DNA of 64,000 bases, taken from positions 93,501 to 157,500 of the forward strand of contig JAODUP010001132.1 of assembly GCA_025642065.1 (NCBI GenBank), in the 5' to 3' direction. The translations under genes were made by a program, and so were the position numbers. Each line of letters begins with the position of its first letter. Within the stretch, counting starts at the first letter, position 1. Below are positions 11,176 to 22,339 of this stretch, piece after piece. The notes beneath the pieces were generated by a model. The model saw only the letters and a program-made list of their open reading frames with translations. It did not search any database and was not told the origin of the DNA. Source of the stretch: Paralvinella palmiformis (lineage: Eukaryota; Annelida; Polychaeta; Terebellida; Alvinellidae).

Positions 11176-12207
11176 AAACAAAAAATATGAACTTGTATTT
11201 ATATGAAACTAAAGGTCAGATATGAGCGAAGATATATGTTCAAAGGAATCAATGTTATGTTATAGAAATCGTCTTTTATGTTGATATTAATGAGCAATAC
11301 AATTATATTTAGAAGATCTGTTGATATCATGCGTATTGTTATACTACTAAAACCATTGTTATTAATGGATAAGTAAATCACTATTGATGTGCCAAAAGGA
11401 CTTGTTAAAGAAATAATTTAATTGGGCATCCTAATTGATCAACCGCAATGTCCAAGCAATACTATTTTTATCCCCACCATATGCCATCGATAAAATAAAG
11501 GATAGACACGTATAAACCCTATTACAAAAGAAAAGGGGTATATTTCACTAACACGGAGATAAATGGAACATAATTTAATTAGCTCGCCTTAGGCAAGGCG
11601 CCTCCATGATGGAAAGTGGATTGCAGTCGGTCATAGATTTAAAGCCCTGAGTTTAAATATCGCCACGGATTATGTCCGATGGGTGTTTGATATTTAACCT
11701 AGCCCCTTTAAATTTAGAGGTCGCCCTACGTTTTGTACACAAATCGCCGTGAAACGTCAAACATCCGAATCTGTCATAGTTCTCTCTGTGTTTTTCGTTT
11801 TAATCACGATCTGTTTGAAATCTTGTCTTCATGAAAGGTTTACTTTAGAAAATGTATATAACGTTATCACGGTCTTACTTGATAATCGATGTAGGTCGGA
11901 GCGACGGATAATTTCGCCTTAAACTAATTATCGCTCACGCCACTTGGCGCTTGATCATGAAAAGAAGAATTTATTGACGTGGGATCGTTACTGAAAACGA
12001 AAATTCAATCGTCAAAGCACGATAACATGTAATACATCATTTGGAATGTTCGTACAGGAATCTTTTGCAGTACATGCTAAACTGAAATTAAGACTCATCC
12101 GTTGGTGTCTAGATACTTAATTAATACTCGCTGCTTCAAAGTAGACATCCAGCTGAGGATCTGTTTTACCAACGTCTAGCCAAATAACACGAAAATAAGT
12201 CTGTTAT

Positions 12208-12475
12208 CACTGAACCAGTAACTGTGACAGCCTTAGGGACTTAGTTTGTGAGTGCTATTTGGTTGACAAAATGGGAATCAGTGCAGGGAAACACCATACA
12301 CATTAATTATTTAACATATAAGCAAGCCCCGTTTAATAAGTTTTAACACTAAACCAGTAACCCTGCCAGCCTTAAGGACTTTACTTAATATGCTAGACTG
12401 ATTTGGTTGACAACATGGGGGTCAGTATAGGGATCAACCAGACACTTTTATTATTTAACATACACGTACCTTTAT
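12208..12475 (+). repeat. 139-bp tandem dimer in block A
   Basis: Unit 1 begins CACTGAACCAGTAACTGTGA at 12,208 and unit 2 begins CACTAAACCAGTAACCCTGC at 12,347. Each continues through GACAGCCTTAGGGACTT / GCCAGCCTTAAGGACTT, TTGGTTGACAA and TTATTTAACATA. The same dimer is at 45,414-45,675, so the tandem event predates duplication of block A. Confidence 0.8.
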
Positions 12476-12779
12476 GTACGATGTAATAGATGCAAACCAA
12501 CGAACACCCCAAACACACACAGCTCAATACAAACCAGCACTCGAAAGAAGCTCGCGGGTCAGAAGAAATCTATTTTATGTGAAGCAAATTATAATTAAAC
12601 ATATATTCATAATACTTCCCAACTATAAATGTTGTATATCAATAGAATAATAATTATAGTTGTTCTAAGGTGTTTTTATATGGAAACAAAAAACTCAAAC
12701 CTGTCATGGTGGTTATAGCAACGTATACGTGTAAAGAAATGTTCAGATACAGTAATTTATTAGTATTGTGAGAAGACTC

Positions 12780-13548
12780 ATTTACATAAATGGATCTTAG
12801 AGAGTGGTATTCTCTATATTATTCTGTACTTAGTTGTGCTCCTGAAAGGCGAACACGTCTTTGGTGGTAGCAGTCAATATTGTTTAAATAGGTTTGGCTG
12901 TTACACCGAGTAATCTGGACGTGTCAACCCGAAACTAGTAATGGGTCCCGAAACGTACAGGAAATCGGTGCCGTGGGAACAAAACTGTAAGGATAAGCAT
13001 ACATCTGTTCCCGAACTTCCGTAAACACAAACATACACGCGTGCGCAAATGGCGATTTCGCTTTGTGTTTGATCGCTCTTTGTGTTTTGCTTATATATGC
13101 CTAAGTACGAGAACGGGCTTCGCTATGACTTACCACCTGTTGTATTGCAGTCTGCATGTTTGTAAAGTTTACACCAAGGATGCATCAAGTCCTTATCTCT
13201 ACGGTCTATTTGGCAGATTGCAGTAACGCGAAGATTTTATGTTTTCGCCTGACATCAGCTTTACCAGAAAACCGCACTAATGAAGAACTAAAATAATCCA
13301 TGATCATGCTGAGATAAATATTTTGCGTTGGTTAGAGGGCTTTCAGAATCCTTAGTTTGTTTCAATCAAATTATAGTTCTTACGATTACATTTTCCTAGC
13401 TTGGTTTTTCTCTTAGTAGAAGATATTGGAAAATGCTAAATAATTATTTCAATTTAACAACAAATCTTCTCCTTTTAGGACAAAGTACCTATGATACCGA
13501 TGTTTATTAGTTTTATATATTGCTAGATTTATTGATAACTATATATAA

Positions 13549-13550
<2 letters not shown>
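12780..13550. other. Unassigned segment, locally less AT-rich
   Basis: 12,840-13,240 has more G+C and CpG than its surroundings (for example ACACGCGTGCGCAAATGGCG at 13,035). A 61-codon frame at 13,041-13,226 has no recognisable motif. It could be part of an unrecognised LTR or exon. Nothing further can be supported. Confidence 0.3.

Positions 13551-13553
<3 letters not shown>

Positions 13554-13579
<26 letters not shown>
13554..13579. repeat. (AT)n microsatellite
   Basis: About 13 AT units. Confidence 0.9.
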
Positions 13580-13681
13580 ATCTTGACGATCTGGTAAAGA
13601 TAAATTTGTTGGAAAGCAGATATGGATCAATGTACCTATGCTCGAGAAACTGTTCTGGAGGATTTCTGATCCGTTTTTTGT

Positions 13682-13700
13682 GGGGGGGGGGGGGGGGGGG
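13682..13700. repeat. Poly-G run
   Basis: Nineteen consecutive G residues, preceded by TTTTTTGT. Runs of this length can form G-quadruplexes and are also prone to sequencing and assembly errors. Confidence 0.85.
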
Positions 13701-14230
13701 TATTGGATTGGCCAATACTGTTTCACAAATATGTAAATGTGGCTCTTAGCATTACAATTTCTTAGTATTTCGTTGTTTATTGATCATTATTGGCGAACTC
13801 AAGACGATTTTATGCGATGTTATTTTGCCCTTTTGTACCATTTGTTTTGGGAAGTTTACATTACAGATAAATAAATATATATAAATCTATAAATGGCACT
13901 GGTCCAAAGCACTCATAGTCAAAGATCCAGATAAATTTATATATCTGCACATCTATGCATCCAAAAACCTTTACATGCGTTAACCCATAACTATCTTGGC
14001 TATGTTTTTCGGCTCCTGTGACATATAATTTCTTTGTTACATGGTTCTCCATATTTGCTTTTTGTCTAGCAATTTTCCTCGTCCCTTCCGGGCGTCCATA
14101 TCAGTGTTGTTTTAACCTGTTGTTCTTTTCCTTCCTCCTCAGCAGTTGTTCTATCAATTTCTTACACTGTTCTGTACATATTTCACTCATCGTCTCCTGT
14201 TTGTGGTTTTTTTTTCAATAAATTTATTTA
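13701..14230. other. No recognisable feature
   Basis: AT-rich sequence with a pyrimidine-rich patch (14,090-14,215). Neither strand shows protein motifs. Confidence 0.5.
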
Positions 14231-14234
14231 AAAT

Positions 14235-14460
14235 TACTCATGGCCAACTAACTTCAGAAGTCGTGTGAGACACCTTTATCGGAAGACGTCCAGTTTCTTG
14301 CTGTAAGTTTTGTTTCCTTTCCACGTTTCACATCCATATAAGAACATTGACCTTACCCCGTTCACCAAGATAGCTTTGTAACATGATGACCAGCTCTGCC
14401 ACCCAGAAAAGATAACAATTATGGACAAAATCACATATAATGACCATGATTTATTCACTC
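14235..14460 (-). mobile_element. LINE reverse-transcriptase C-terminal fragment
   Basis: On the minus strand the frame reads YKAILVNGVRSMFLYGCETW, then KKLDVF, a stop, and RCLTRLLKLVGH. This matches the conserved LLYGsETWtl...KkLdaFh.RCLRrIL segment just after the RT domain of RTE- and CR1-type LINEs. Only this short 5'- and 3'-truncated piece is present. Confidence 0.65.
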
Positions 14461-14658
14461 TATGAACTGGAGAGAAGGAAGGAGATATAATATCATGATT
14501 TCTTTTCTTATTAATACAAGACTGGATTGTGAAGAACAGAGCTTAAGAAATGTATACACCAATAAGGTGGATATTCATATCAAACCTCGAGGAGTTATCT
14601 TTTGCCGGTACATCATATGTCACCATGGTAGAGCCACATCCGAATGAAGACAACAAAG

Positions 14659-14715
14659 AGTAATATAGACGTAATATAGATGTAATATAGATGTAATATA
14701 GACGTAATATATACA
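14659..14715. repeat. 11-bp minisatellite, unit GTAATATAGAY
   Basis: About five head-to-tail copies of GTAATATAGAC or GTAATATAGAT, the last one mutated to GTAATATATAC. Confidence 0.85.
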
Positions 14716-14719
14716 TAAA

Positions 14720-15200
14720 ATCGACAAAATAAATATTGAGAAACAACGGAAAGGCAACCACAGAATATACATATACAATAACTGAAAAGTGGATGAAGTA
14801 TAGAAATAGACTGAATGCTGGGACATCATTCATGAAAATAAATCAAACATATATATAATAAAAATATACACACGTTAATTCAATATATTCAACACGTAAA
14901 CACGCATACAATATGCACATATATACATTTCATATACAGACACATGCTGAGCTCTGGTAGGTGATATAACTTTAACTTGCAGTCGTACAAACTTGTGTGA
15001 CCTACAGCCGGTATATTATAGTAACACATATTAATGAAAAAGCCAAAACATAGTTAAGACAGTATGATTAATTATGACGGTGTGTCTGAGTCTGTGTCAG
15101 TGTACACTCGCTCGTATGTGTGTATTGTGTGTGTGGGAATGCGTGCGTGCTACATTAAAAGCCACTGGTGATATTTTTGTAAAATAAAAACGTCAAAAAC
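14720..15200. other. No recognisable feature
   Basis: AT-rich, with GT-rich patches near 15,080-15,150. No coding motif or named repeat. Confidence 0.5.
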
Positions 15201-15204
15201 CCCA

Positions 15205-15261
<57 letters not shown>

Positions 15262-15355
15262 GATATATATGTATATAGTTTGTTTTGTGCGTTGGTGTGC
15301 ATGTGAGTTAATGTGTGTGTTTGTGTGTGTGTAGGTGTGTGTGTGTGTGTGTGTG
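15205..15355. repeat. (AC)n, (AT)n and (GT)n compound microsatellite
   Basis: (AC)8 at 15,205-15,220, (AT)18 at 15,221-15,257, a 70-bp interval, then GT repeats at 15,310-15,355. An AC tract and a GT tract face each other around the AT tract. Confidence 0.9.
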
Positions 15356-15647
15356 TAAGTTGGCCGTGTGAAAAAAGGCACTGATACAGATAATCTTGAA
15401 GCGTGAATTCAAACTCTGAATTTCTGGTGAGGGACATGTGTTATGCCTCACCAGTCCCAATTTTGCAAAGAAAAAACTAAACAAACGATTCACATACAGG
15501 CGTGGTGTCTGTGAGAAAAACATCCAAGTCAGATCGCAAAAGTTGTGAGAAAATATGTGTTAATTGCCTAAGCATCACTATTTATGGCTATTTTTCTGTT
15601 GCTGTATATTTTCATAAAGCAATACTCTACAAAGTTTTACCCAATTA

Positions 15648-15880
15648 CGACCGTCTTTAAAGGTCAATTTGTACAATGGGCAGGTGTCATGAAGGGACAA
15701 CCAGCAAAATTGATAGCTTAATTGCTATTAAAACTGTGCTAAAGCAGGCCGTAATAGTTTTAATAGTGTTTATCTCCTACAAACTATAGTTATATTAACA
15801 TGCTTAAATGTTATTTATGACAAGCAGACAAGAGATAGCATTGAATACCATAGTACAAACTAAACACAACTGAAATGAAT
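15648..15880 (+). repeat. Satellite-like unit, L half only
   Basis: Starts near TCTTTAAAGGTCAATTTGTACA and runs through GGGCAGGTGTCATGAAG, AAAGCAGGCCGTAATAG, TTATTTATGACAAGCAGA and CATAGTACAAACT. It matches 38,296-38,545. The R half is missing, so this copy is truncated at the L/R junction. Confidence 0.75.
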
Positions 15881-15944
15881 TGAACTGAACTTAAATTTAA
15901 TTTCAATTTATATTTATATATGCGTGTATATACTAATTGTAATG

Positions 15945-16265
15945 CGTGAGCTCCGGTGGCCTAGCCGTTAAGCACCCGGGTAGGGTCACAGGTTCGATCC
16001 CAGCAATAGGTTGACACTTTTCCAGAGATCAATTTCTCGGTTCACAACATCTTTGGTGCCTGACCACGTTAAATGGCGCTGCCATCTCCACTGAATTATT
16101 AAAAATAAGGGGTGAGCGTTAAAGACACCCTGAGGGCGTATAACATTCTTGTGGTGACCACACTCAGAGTATTTCTGTTCGATTTTTCTGTACTGCTCCC
16201 CTATGAGTGGTCGGGAAGATTTTCTCAACCACTCTGACATAGAGGCTAAATAAGCAACGACCTGG
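15945..16265 (+). mobile_element. tRNA-derived SINE
   Basis: The head carries a perfect polymerase III A-box (TGGCCTAGCCG, 15,957-15,967) and a near-perfect B-box (GGTTCGATCCC, 15,991-16,001). It is followed by a non-tRNA body with GGGGTGAGCGTTAAAGACACC (about 16,108-16,128). The 3' part contains GAGTGGTCGGGAAGATTTTC. The A-to-B spacing is slightly short and no acceptor stem can be folded, so it is a SINE and not a tRNA gene. Target duplications were not identified. Long minus-strand frames across this region are spurious. Confidence 0.7.
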
Positions 16266-16489
16266 AGATCATCCCCGAATAACAAAGCAAAGCTGCTATA
16301 ATGCAATAGTAGAACATAATAGTGGCCACTGGTGATTGAAGGGACATTTGATATGTACAATTTATTATATAAATGTTCTAAAAAAACGGTGGTTGAATAA
16401 CAAAGTCCAGAGCGCACCACGTGAAGAGCGATAGGGCAAGAGAGCAATAACAATTTGATCAGACAATGTGGTGATGAAATAAATAATAC

Positions 16490-16493
<4 letters not shown>

Positions 16494-16556
<63 letters not shown>

Positions 16557-16612
16557 CACACACACATCTGGACACAAACATGCACATGCACGCATGCACG
16601 CACACACACACG
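16494..16612. repeat. (CA)n microsatellite
   Basis: (CA)30 at 16,494-16,554, then imperfect CA/TGCA repeats to 16,612. Confidence 0.95.
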
Positions 16613-16614
16613 AC

Positions 16615-17020
16615 CTGTTAATTAATACAATGCTGCTTGATGCATTTGTACTTCTGCAGTCGTTTATTACTCCGGCAGGCATCTCCATGGGTAATAAGCT
16701 GCGCACAGAGTGTATCCCATATTACATTCATTTAGGAAAATTGTTGAACGTATAGCTATTATAATCCCGACATTTCATTCGTAACATCTGAGATCTGCCT
16801 GAAATCCGCTGTTTTCGACCATGGGTCAAATAGTTCAAGCGGATAGGCGCTTTAATTTAGATCCCACCACACCTAACTGCATATAGGTTTGAGACGATAT
16901 TTCGTTCTAGTCCAGTAATAATCCATTGTGCAGTATTGCTACTCTGTTTTTATTTTAGCTAAATTACTTCACTGATTCCATATGGAGTTAGTGTACATTG
17001 TCTCACGTGGTCAACAAACT
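16615..17020. other. No recognisable feature
   Basis: Sequence between the CA tract and the LTR-like repeat. No coding motif. A CACGTG E-box lies near 17,003, just upstream of the TATA of the next repeat. Confidence 0.5.
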
Positions 17021-17046
17021 GAAATGTTTGTTAACACGCCCACACT

Positions 17047-17058
17047 CTATAAAAGGCC
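17047..17058 (+). promoter_or_regulatory. TATA box of the LTR-like repeat
   Basis: TCTATAAAAGGC. The inverted copy keeps a TATA-like motif (CTATATATAGGGC in reverse) at the same place, although the surrounding sequence has diverged. Confidence 0.55.
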
Positions 17059-17480
17059 CAACCTTTCACTCAGGTTAGTGAAGAACTTGCGATGCTAGAC
17101 TTGTTGGACGTGTATCGAAACGGTCAGCATCTGAGGTGTCGAAATGTTTTATATACAGGTTTCTTTTAGACCACAGAAAATTACTGTTGAATGTAAATTG
17201 TTGTGTCAATTTATTTATTACATGTATATAGTACGTCGCTATTGAACCATACGCACGCGTTGTTTGCTCAGAGCTATGATGTCAAATGGTATGTTTTACG
17301 TGCTTCCGCTTTTTGTACGAAGTCTGCATGTAGCCACTTTCCTGTGTGCGTGACATATTTGTCGTGTACTAAAAGCGAATTAGCTGGATTCTACAGGCTG
17401 ATGAGTAGACCAAACACATGCTTAGGTATACGCATATATGTATCGCTATACGGAAGTATGGAAGATTTTATATAATTAGA

Positions 17481-17483
<3 letters not shown>

Positions 17484-17525
<42 letters not shown>
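17484..17525. repeat. (AT)n microsatellite
   Basis: About 21 units, absent from the paired copy at 9,760-9,800, hence a secondary expansion. Confidence 0.95.
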
Positions 17526-17531
<6 letters not shown>

Positions 17532-17639
17532 ATTTATTTTTGTATTTATGGGGGTAGGTCTTGAAGTATGTTTAGATATGTTCATGCTATGTGCCTGTTG
17601 CCTCTCTATATGTATCCTAAAATACACACACAAACCCAC

Positions 17640-18640
17640 ATGCACAGACACACACAAACCCACATGCACACACACACGCACAAAACACAATCGACTTTGA
17701 TAATGGAACATTATTATCATGTTCTTATCAAGTTTCCACCTATAAGATATATCCTCTTGTTTCATGGGGCCGATGGGAAGACAGCACTTTAACTACATAG
17801 TTCTCAGAGTTGGAACATTTTAATAATCATTAAGGTATATAATTTAAATTGAATGTGTAAATTGGAAATACATTCATTGTCTCTGTCAATACACTGTCAA
17901 TATTGGTTCTGCTATATAAGGTTCTCTTATATAATTTTTGAAAGCAACTTAGTTTCCCAAAACAATCTTGGCTTATTTTGTTAAAGCAGGCCACTGAATT
18001 TGTATATGATGGTAATATGAAATGGTTTAATTAAGCCTTGAAATGGTTTCGTGAAGAAACATATGAGATACTAATACACCACCTATTCCATAAAAGACGG
18101 AATTTGTGGAGTTACAACTTTTTTGCAAAGGTGGAGTTTCATCGCACTATTGAAATTTGATTAGATTATCTGGTTTAGTGATCTTCCTCGATTTCATAAT
18201 TAAATTTGTGTGTTTTGGCAAAGGTCATAGGCAATATATTTGATACATAGTCATGCATAACGGTACTGCTTTAGATTATTGCAGATCATATCATTTCAAT
18301 ATACCATTTTTCGTTAAATAGTGGTTCAGGCTAGATCTTACTATGTGCTCTGTATTCAGTTATTACGGCACGTTTCGATCGACTTTCTGTTTTTCAAAGG
18401 TGGAGGATTAGGACTCCCCAAGCTAGGACTCTATATGAGAGGTTAGGGTTAATTAGTGCATAATATAGACTTCTTAGACTGTTTACTGGTAGGGTATTTT
18501 GGTTTGCTTAATTATGAAGAGGGCATAAGAAATATACTTATTGATTTTAGCTAGGTGGCCTTTCCAGGAAATGTAGCAATATGAAGCCCCTCTCCCCAAA
18601 TCAAAACAAAATAAAATGTAGTAGATTTTCGATGAAATGA
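17640..18640. other. No recognisable feature
   Basis: About 1 kb of AT-rich DNA with CA-rich sequence at its start (17,622-17,690). No motif, frame or internal repeat could be supported. Confidence 0.5.
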
Positions 18641-18644
18641 GTTA

Positions 18645-19162
18645 ATGATGTTAAGAAATACTAGAAAATATGATCATATCACCCCAATTCTTCAAAAACT
18701 ACATTGGCTACCTGTTAGACAGCGTATCCATTTTAAGATTCTGTTAATAACTTATAAATCTATTAATGATATGGCGCCAGAATACCTGTGTGAACTGGTG
18801 TCTATTAGAAAGTCATCCCGAAAACTCAGGTCATCTAGCCAGATATTATTGCAGGTGCCAGTGTCTCGGCTCAAGTCATATGGTGATTGTGCGTTTAGTG
18901 TTGCAGCCCCCACTTTGTGGAATAAGTTGCCGGCAAATATTAGAAATGCGTCGTCTCTTGGAAATTTTAAGTCTCTTCTAAAAACACACCTATTTAAGGT
19001 CGCTTTCACAGATAAATAATTATTATCTTTTAAATCATAACAGGGTTTTTACACGCATTATTTAGGGTATTATTATATTACATATTATTTGTACAGCGTC
19101 TTTGAATGGCTCCTGGTAGTAAGGGCGGTTTATTAAATATACATTATTAATATTAATATTAA

Positions 19163-19193
<31 letters not shown>

Positions 19194-19195
19194 GT
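18645..19195 (+). mobile_element. 5'-truncated CR1/L2-like LINE 3' end
   Basis: An open frame of 124 codons (18,645-19,019) covers the C-terminal end of the LINE polyprotein. It contains HITPILQKLHWLPVRQRI, FKILLITYKSINDMAPEYL, then SYGDCAFSVAAPTLWNKLP and FKSLLKTHLF, the family's conserved closing segment. It is followed by a short 3' UTR with the stem AGCGTC...AAGGGCGGT (19,095-19,129) and a (TTA)n tail at 19,143-19,195. It is the same family as the LINE at 28,450-30,290 but less damaged: this fragment has no stop. It is a typical 5'-truncated insertion lacking ORF1, endonuclease and RT catalytic domains, so it is dead. Confidence 0.9.
19143..19195. repeat. (TTA)n tail of the LINE
   Basis: TTAATATTAATATT then (ATT)n, directly after the TTTATTAAATATACA stretch that also precedes the tail at 30,288. 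Confidence 0.9.
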
Positions 19196-19259
19196 GTTCT
19201 GTTAATATACAGTTTTTATTCAGTTGAATTTGAATTAATTGGATTATTTGAGTTTCTTA

Positions 19260-20375
19260 TGAATGGAAAGTTTCTTTTTATTAGATTTGAGCATAGTCTA
19301 TATGCACAGAACCAATAGAATAATTTGTTTACCTCTGCGTATGCACTTTCCAATATTATTGTATTGGCATATATTAATTATAGTAGTGTTTCCAAGATCG
19401 ATCCTTGAGGTATTCTTTCTTTCTAGATTTGTCATTTTCGAGATTGACATAGTGTATCCTGTTCGACAGAAAAAAATCATAATCTATATTTTAACAATTC
19501 CACGTATAACAAAAAACATAATAAAGTATATTTACTTGGATTATAATTATTATTTTTGACCCATTTATTAGTCATATGAAACAACATGATGAATTCTAAA
19601 ATGTTTCGCTCGGAATATCAAGTTTGGTATTTTGTTTTCAAATACCTCTTCCAAGTAATAGCCTAGTTTGTTTTCATATTGGCTTTATTTATGTATAGTT
19701 TGTTTCCAAAATATGTTTGTTTCAAGATTTTCTTCAGCTTGTTAAATTGTTTATGTTTTGTTGTATTTAATAATATTTGCTTTAGTATATCTTTTTAGTT
19801 TGATTTAAAGTAGTGTAGATTAAGTTATTGGTGAGATCAATTATTCTATTGTTATCCACGGCTAATGCTTGATAATCATATTATGGATTTATTTTTATTT
19901 TGTAGAAAAAGGTTTTTCGAACGCACATTTATAACTTTCTACGGATCTTGTCTGTATTATTTGCGTAATTCAAGCGAAACATTTCAATAAACCAGCCCTT
20001 CAAGATAATGCCTGAAGAAGTTAATAGTCTGAAGTGATCAGTAAAAACTGTCATGATTATTCCAGTGGTTGTGTTTTTATTCCAGTTATGTGTATCTGGT
20101 CAATTAATGTTGCACAAAAAGGAAGTGATTCTAGTTGGCACTGATATATGTGGCAATGACCGAATAGAAAACAAGTTGTCAACATAAATGTGTATTTTAT
20201 TATAAAAGTTAAGATTGCCCATCGTGATGCTGTGTTTGTTTTCATTTGTTAGTATTTTCATTAGGCCATCTAATGCTTTTGTTAATATACCAACATCAGT
20301 TTGAGGTTGAGAGTATGGTCTATACAATACTCCTACAACTTTAAATCTCTTCAAATACTATTACAAATTACCAAA
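19260..20375 (-). mobile_element. Jockey-like LINE remnant: endonuclease and RT
   Basis: Reading the minus strand from 20,375, the frame gives KVVGVLYRPYSQPQTD, ENKHSITMGNLNFYNK (a damaged GDFN motif), then PTRIT, and after frameshifts TLIDQIH and TDHFRL (SDH motif, 20,030-20,046). Further on at 19,391-19,414 IPQGSILG matches the RT GVPQGSILGP motif. The YRPP...PTRIT..TLIDHI pattern is characteristic of jockey-like LINE endonucleases. Only about 430 bp separates the endonuclease end from the RT motif, so the first part of RT has been deleted. The matching ORF1 remnant lies 2 kb upstream on the same strand. Confidence 0.75.
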
Positions 20376-20379
20376 AGAT

Positions 20380-21954
20380 AGACTCTAAAACGGGGGTATA
20401 AAATACTCAAAACCTCACCAATATTAATGTTTATGCGTTGTACCTCCATAAGTTCCATCATCACAACACTTGGTCATGATTTTATGATATACGGGTAAGG
20501 CCAGATGTTGATCTTTGTCACAATTAAATAGTTGGCTGACTCCGATAAAATCGAATGCAAAGGTTTCAATTTGAAGTTGACAAATAATATCATAAATGAA
20601 TCCCAGTTTGTTCGTAATATGTGGGAGTTCAGAAGAAAGCGAGATGTTCTATTATATAACTTTTTTTTCTAAGAGAACTGTTCAGGTTCATAATAGTCAC
20701 AGTCAATGCAACTGAGGGGGTATTCTTAACCATCGACAATCTTCGGCATAATGACATTTGTACATATGTAAACACTTAATGGTGGTATATAAATGTATAA
20801 CAAACAAATTATAGACATGAAAACAAATAAATGTTCCATCGGAAGGCATATTTGGTAAATTTCAGTTGGGAACAACGGACGGTTGTCTAGTAATACAAGA
20901 AAATAATACTTTTCCTACGGTTCAGTAGTAATCAATGAAGGCATACACCCATAGTAACTATATCCGCATGTATGTATGTCTATACACTCTAATTCGATTA
21001 CATATACATAAACGCCAGTGTCTAGAAATGAAAGTGCGACTTTACTACGAATTCCGAAGGAATCCGGATGTGAAGCAATACCGTCATTCCCCACAAACCA
21101 TGACAAACAAAAACGTAAATTTATAGGGACACATATATCCATCGCACTACGCGTACACTCACACATACGAATACAAATCACACTGAATTTGATCATAAAA
21201 CGATCACTGTACTAACCCCAAACTCCACAGATACAATACTTTAAGAATTTCATGATCCGAACATATCCCCCAAAATACGCACAAATACGTACAGTTATAT
21301 ATGGATGGAAAAGTACGGTATAAAGAACACTTCGAGACACTTGATTTAGAAGATACTTGGTACTAAATGTATAAATGAATGATAATAACATTCAGATGTA
21401 GGAATGTAACTGGTTTATAAATAAAATGTACACATTGAGATATCTCCTAATAATATAGATATAATATAATATCAAGTAATAATTCTGAAGAAAAAAAGAG
21501 AGATTTAGCCATGATTAAGCTATAAGCTCATATGCCTATGAAATAGTGAGAGCACATACAACTATTATGTACAAGTATAGCTGCATGTGAACCCACCCTC
21601 GCACGCCTACATACTTATTTATACATATCCTGTTGTTACAGGAACCTCAAAGATGATATTGCACTTATTGTAATGAACGAGATTGGTATTAAAGCGCAAT
21701 TTAACTCTCAAAGTTAATTATATGCAAACTGTATATATGTCAATATGGAAAATGAAACTGTCTAATCAAATTATTCCGTGGAAAGGAGCTTATTACATGA
21801 AATCAAATAATTATATATAAATAAATAATTTGTGATTTGTAAAAGATAATATTATGGATTACACGAAGTTCCAATACATAACATTGATATGTATGTTAAA
21901 AGTACCTGCTGAAATTTAGATGTTCACTAACGTAATTTTTATTACAACTTGAGG

Positions 21955-21955
<1 letters not shown>
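20380..21955. other. No recognisable feature
   Basis: AT-rich DNA between the endonuclease and ORF1 remnants of the minus-strand LINE. It should hold the rest of that element or insertions into it, but no motif could be recognised. Confidence 0.45.

Positions 21956-21956
<1 letters not shown>

Positions 21957-22009
<53 letters not shown>
21957..22009. repeat. (AT)n microsatellite
   Basis: About 26 AT units. Confidence 0.95.
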
Positions 22010-22012
<3 letters not shown>

Positions 22013-22339
22013 GTACATAAAGAACACTATAGTCAACGCATAACTAGTACTGCCTGAGATATAAAAACATATAAACTAGATAATAGTGTGATACATTATC
22101 TGTCTTGGGTTATAATCTTCACATAATAACCATACAGGTATTTTACCTGAATATAAAAATCTAAAAAACACCAGAAAATGAAACTAAGAAAAGAAAGACA
22201 TGCATATTTATAATAACACAAATTTACAAAGGAAATAGGGAATATTAATAGAATATGAGATGAGTTAAGACTCTACCTATGATCTTGGTGATTGAAATGT
22301 CTAAGCAAAATGTCACTTGCCTATTTTAGAGAGAGTTTT

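Larger units (their letters stand above)
10440..12770 (+). repeat. Paralogous block A, copy 1
   Basis: Aligns along its whole length with 43,750-46,130 in the same orientation. Landmarks include AACTAAACATTTAATATGAATATTAT (10,527; compare 43,834), GGCGCCTCCATG (11,599; compare 44,800), CACTTGGCGCTTGATCATGAAA (11,940; compare 45,141), the 139-bp tandem dimer (12,208) and GTTGTTCTAAGGTGTTTT (12,660; compare 46,038). There is no gene or transposase motif. Segments of the block are shared only with its partner, which argues for duplication of the locus rather than a common interspersed repeat. Confidence 0.75.
17025..17625 (+). repeat. LTR-like repeat with TATA box, copy 2 (plus)
   Basis: Inverted partner of 9,670-10,275. 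TCTATAAAAGGC at about 17,047-17,058 is a textbook TATA box. About 25 bp downstream lies CACTCAGGTTAGTGAAGAACTT, conserved with copy 1 and a plausible start region. An AT microsatellite has expanded inside this copy (17,484-17,525) between segments that are contiguous in copy 1. It ends with CTAAAATACACACACA, as copy 1 ends in CTAAAACACACACAC. No coding frame belongs to it. Confidence 0.6.

Noticed and set aside
15951..16010. A tRNA gene
   Set aside because: A- and B-boxes are present but no acceptor stem or full cloverleaf can be formed, and a SINE body follows.
15986..16609. A 207-codon minus-strand frame
   Set aside because: It begins in a CA microsatellite and continues antisense through a SINE; no protein motif is present.
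18752..19009. An 85-codon frame on the minus strand
   Set aside because: It is the antisense shadow of the LINE C-terminal frame at 18,645-19,019.
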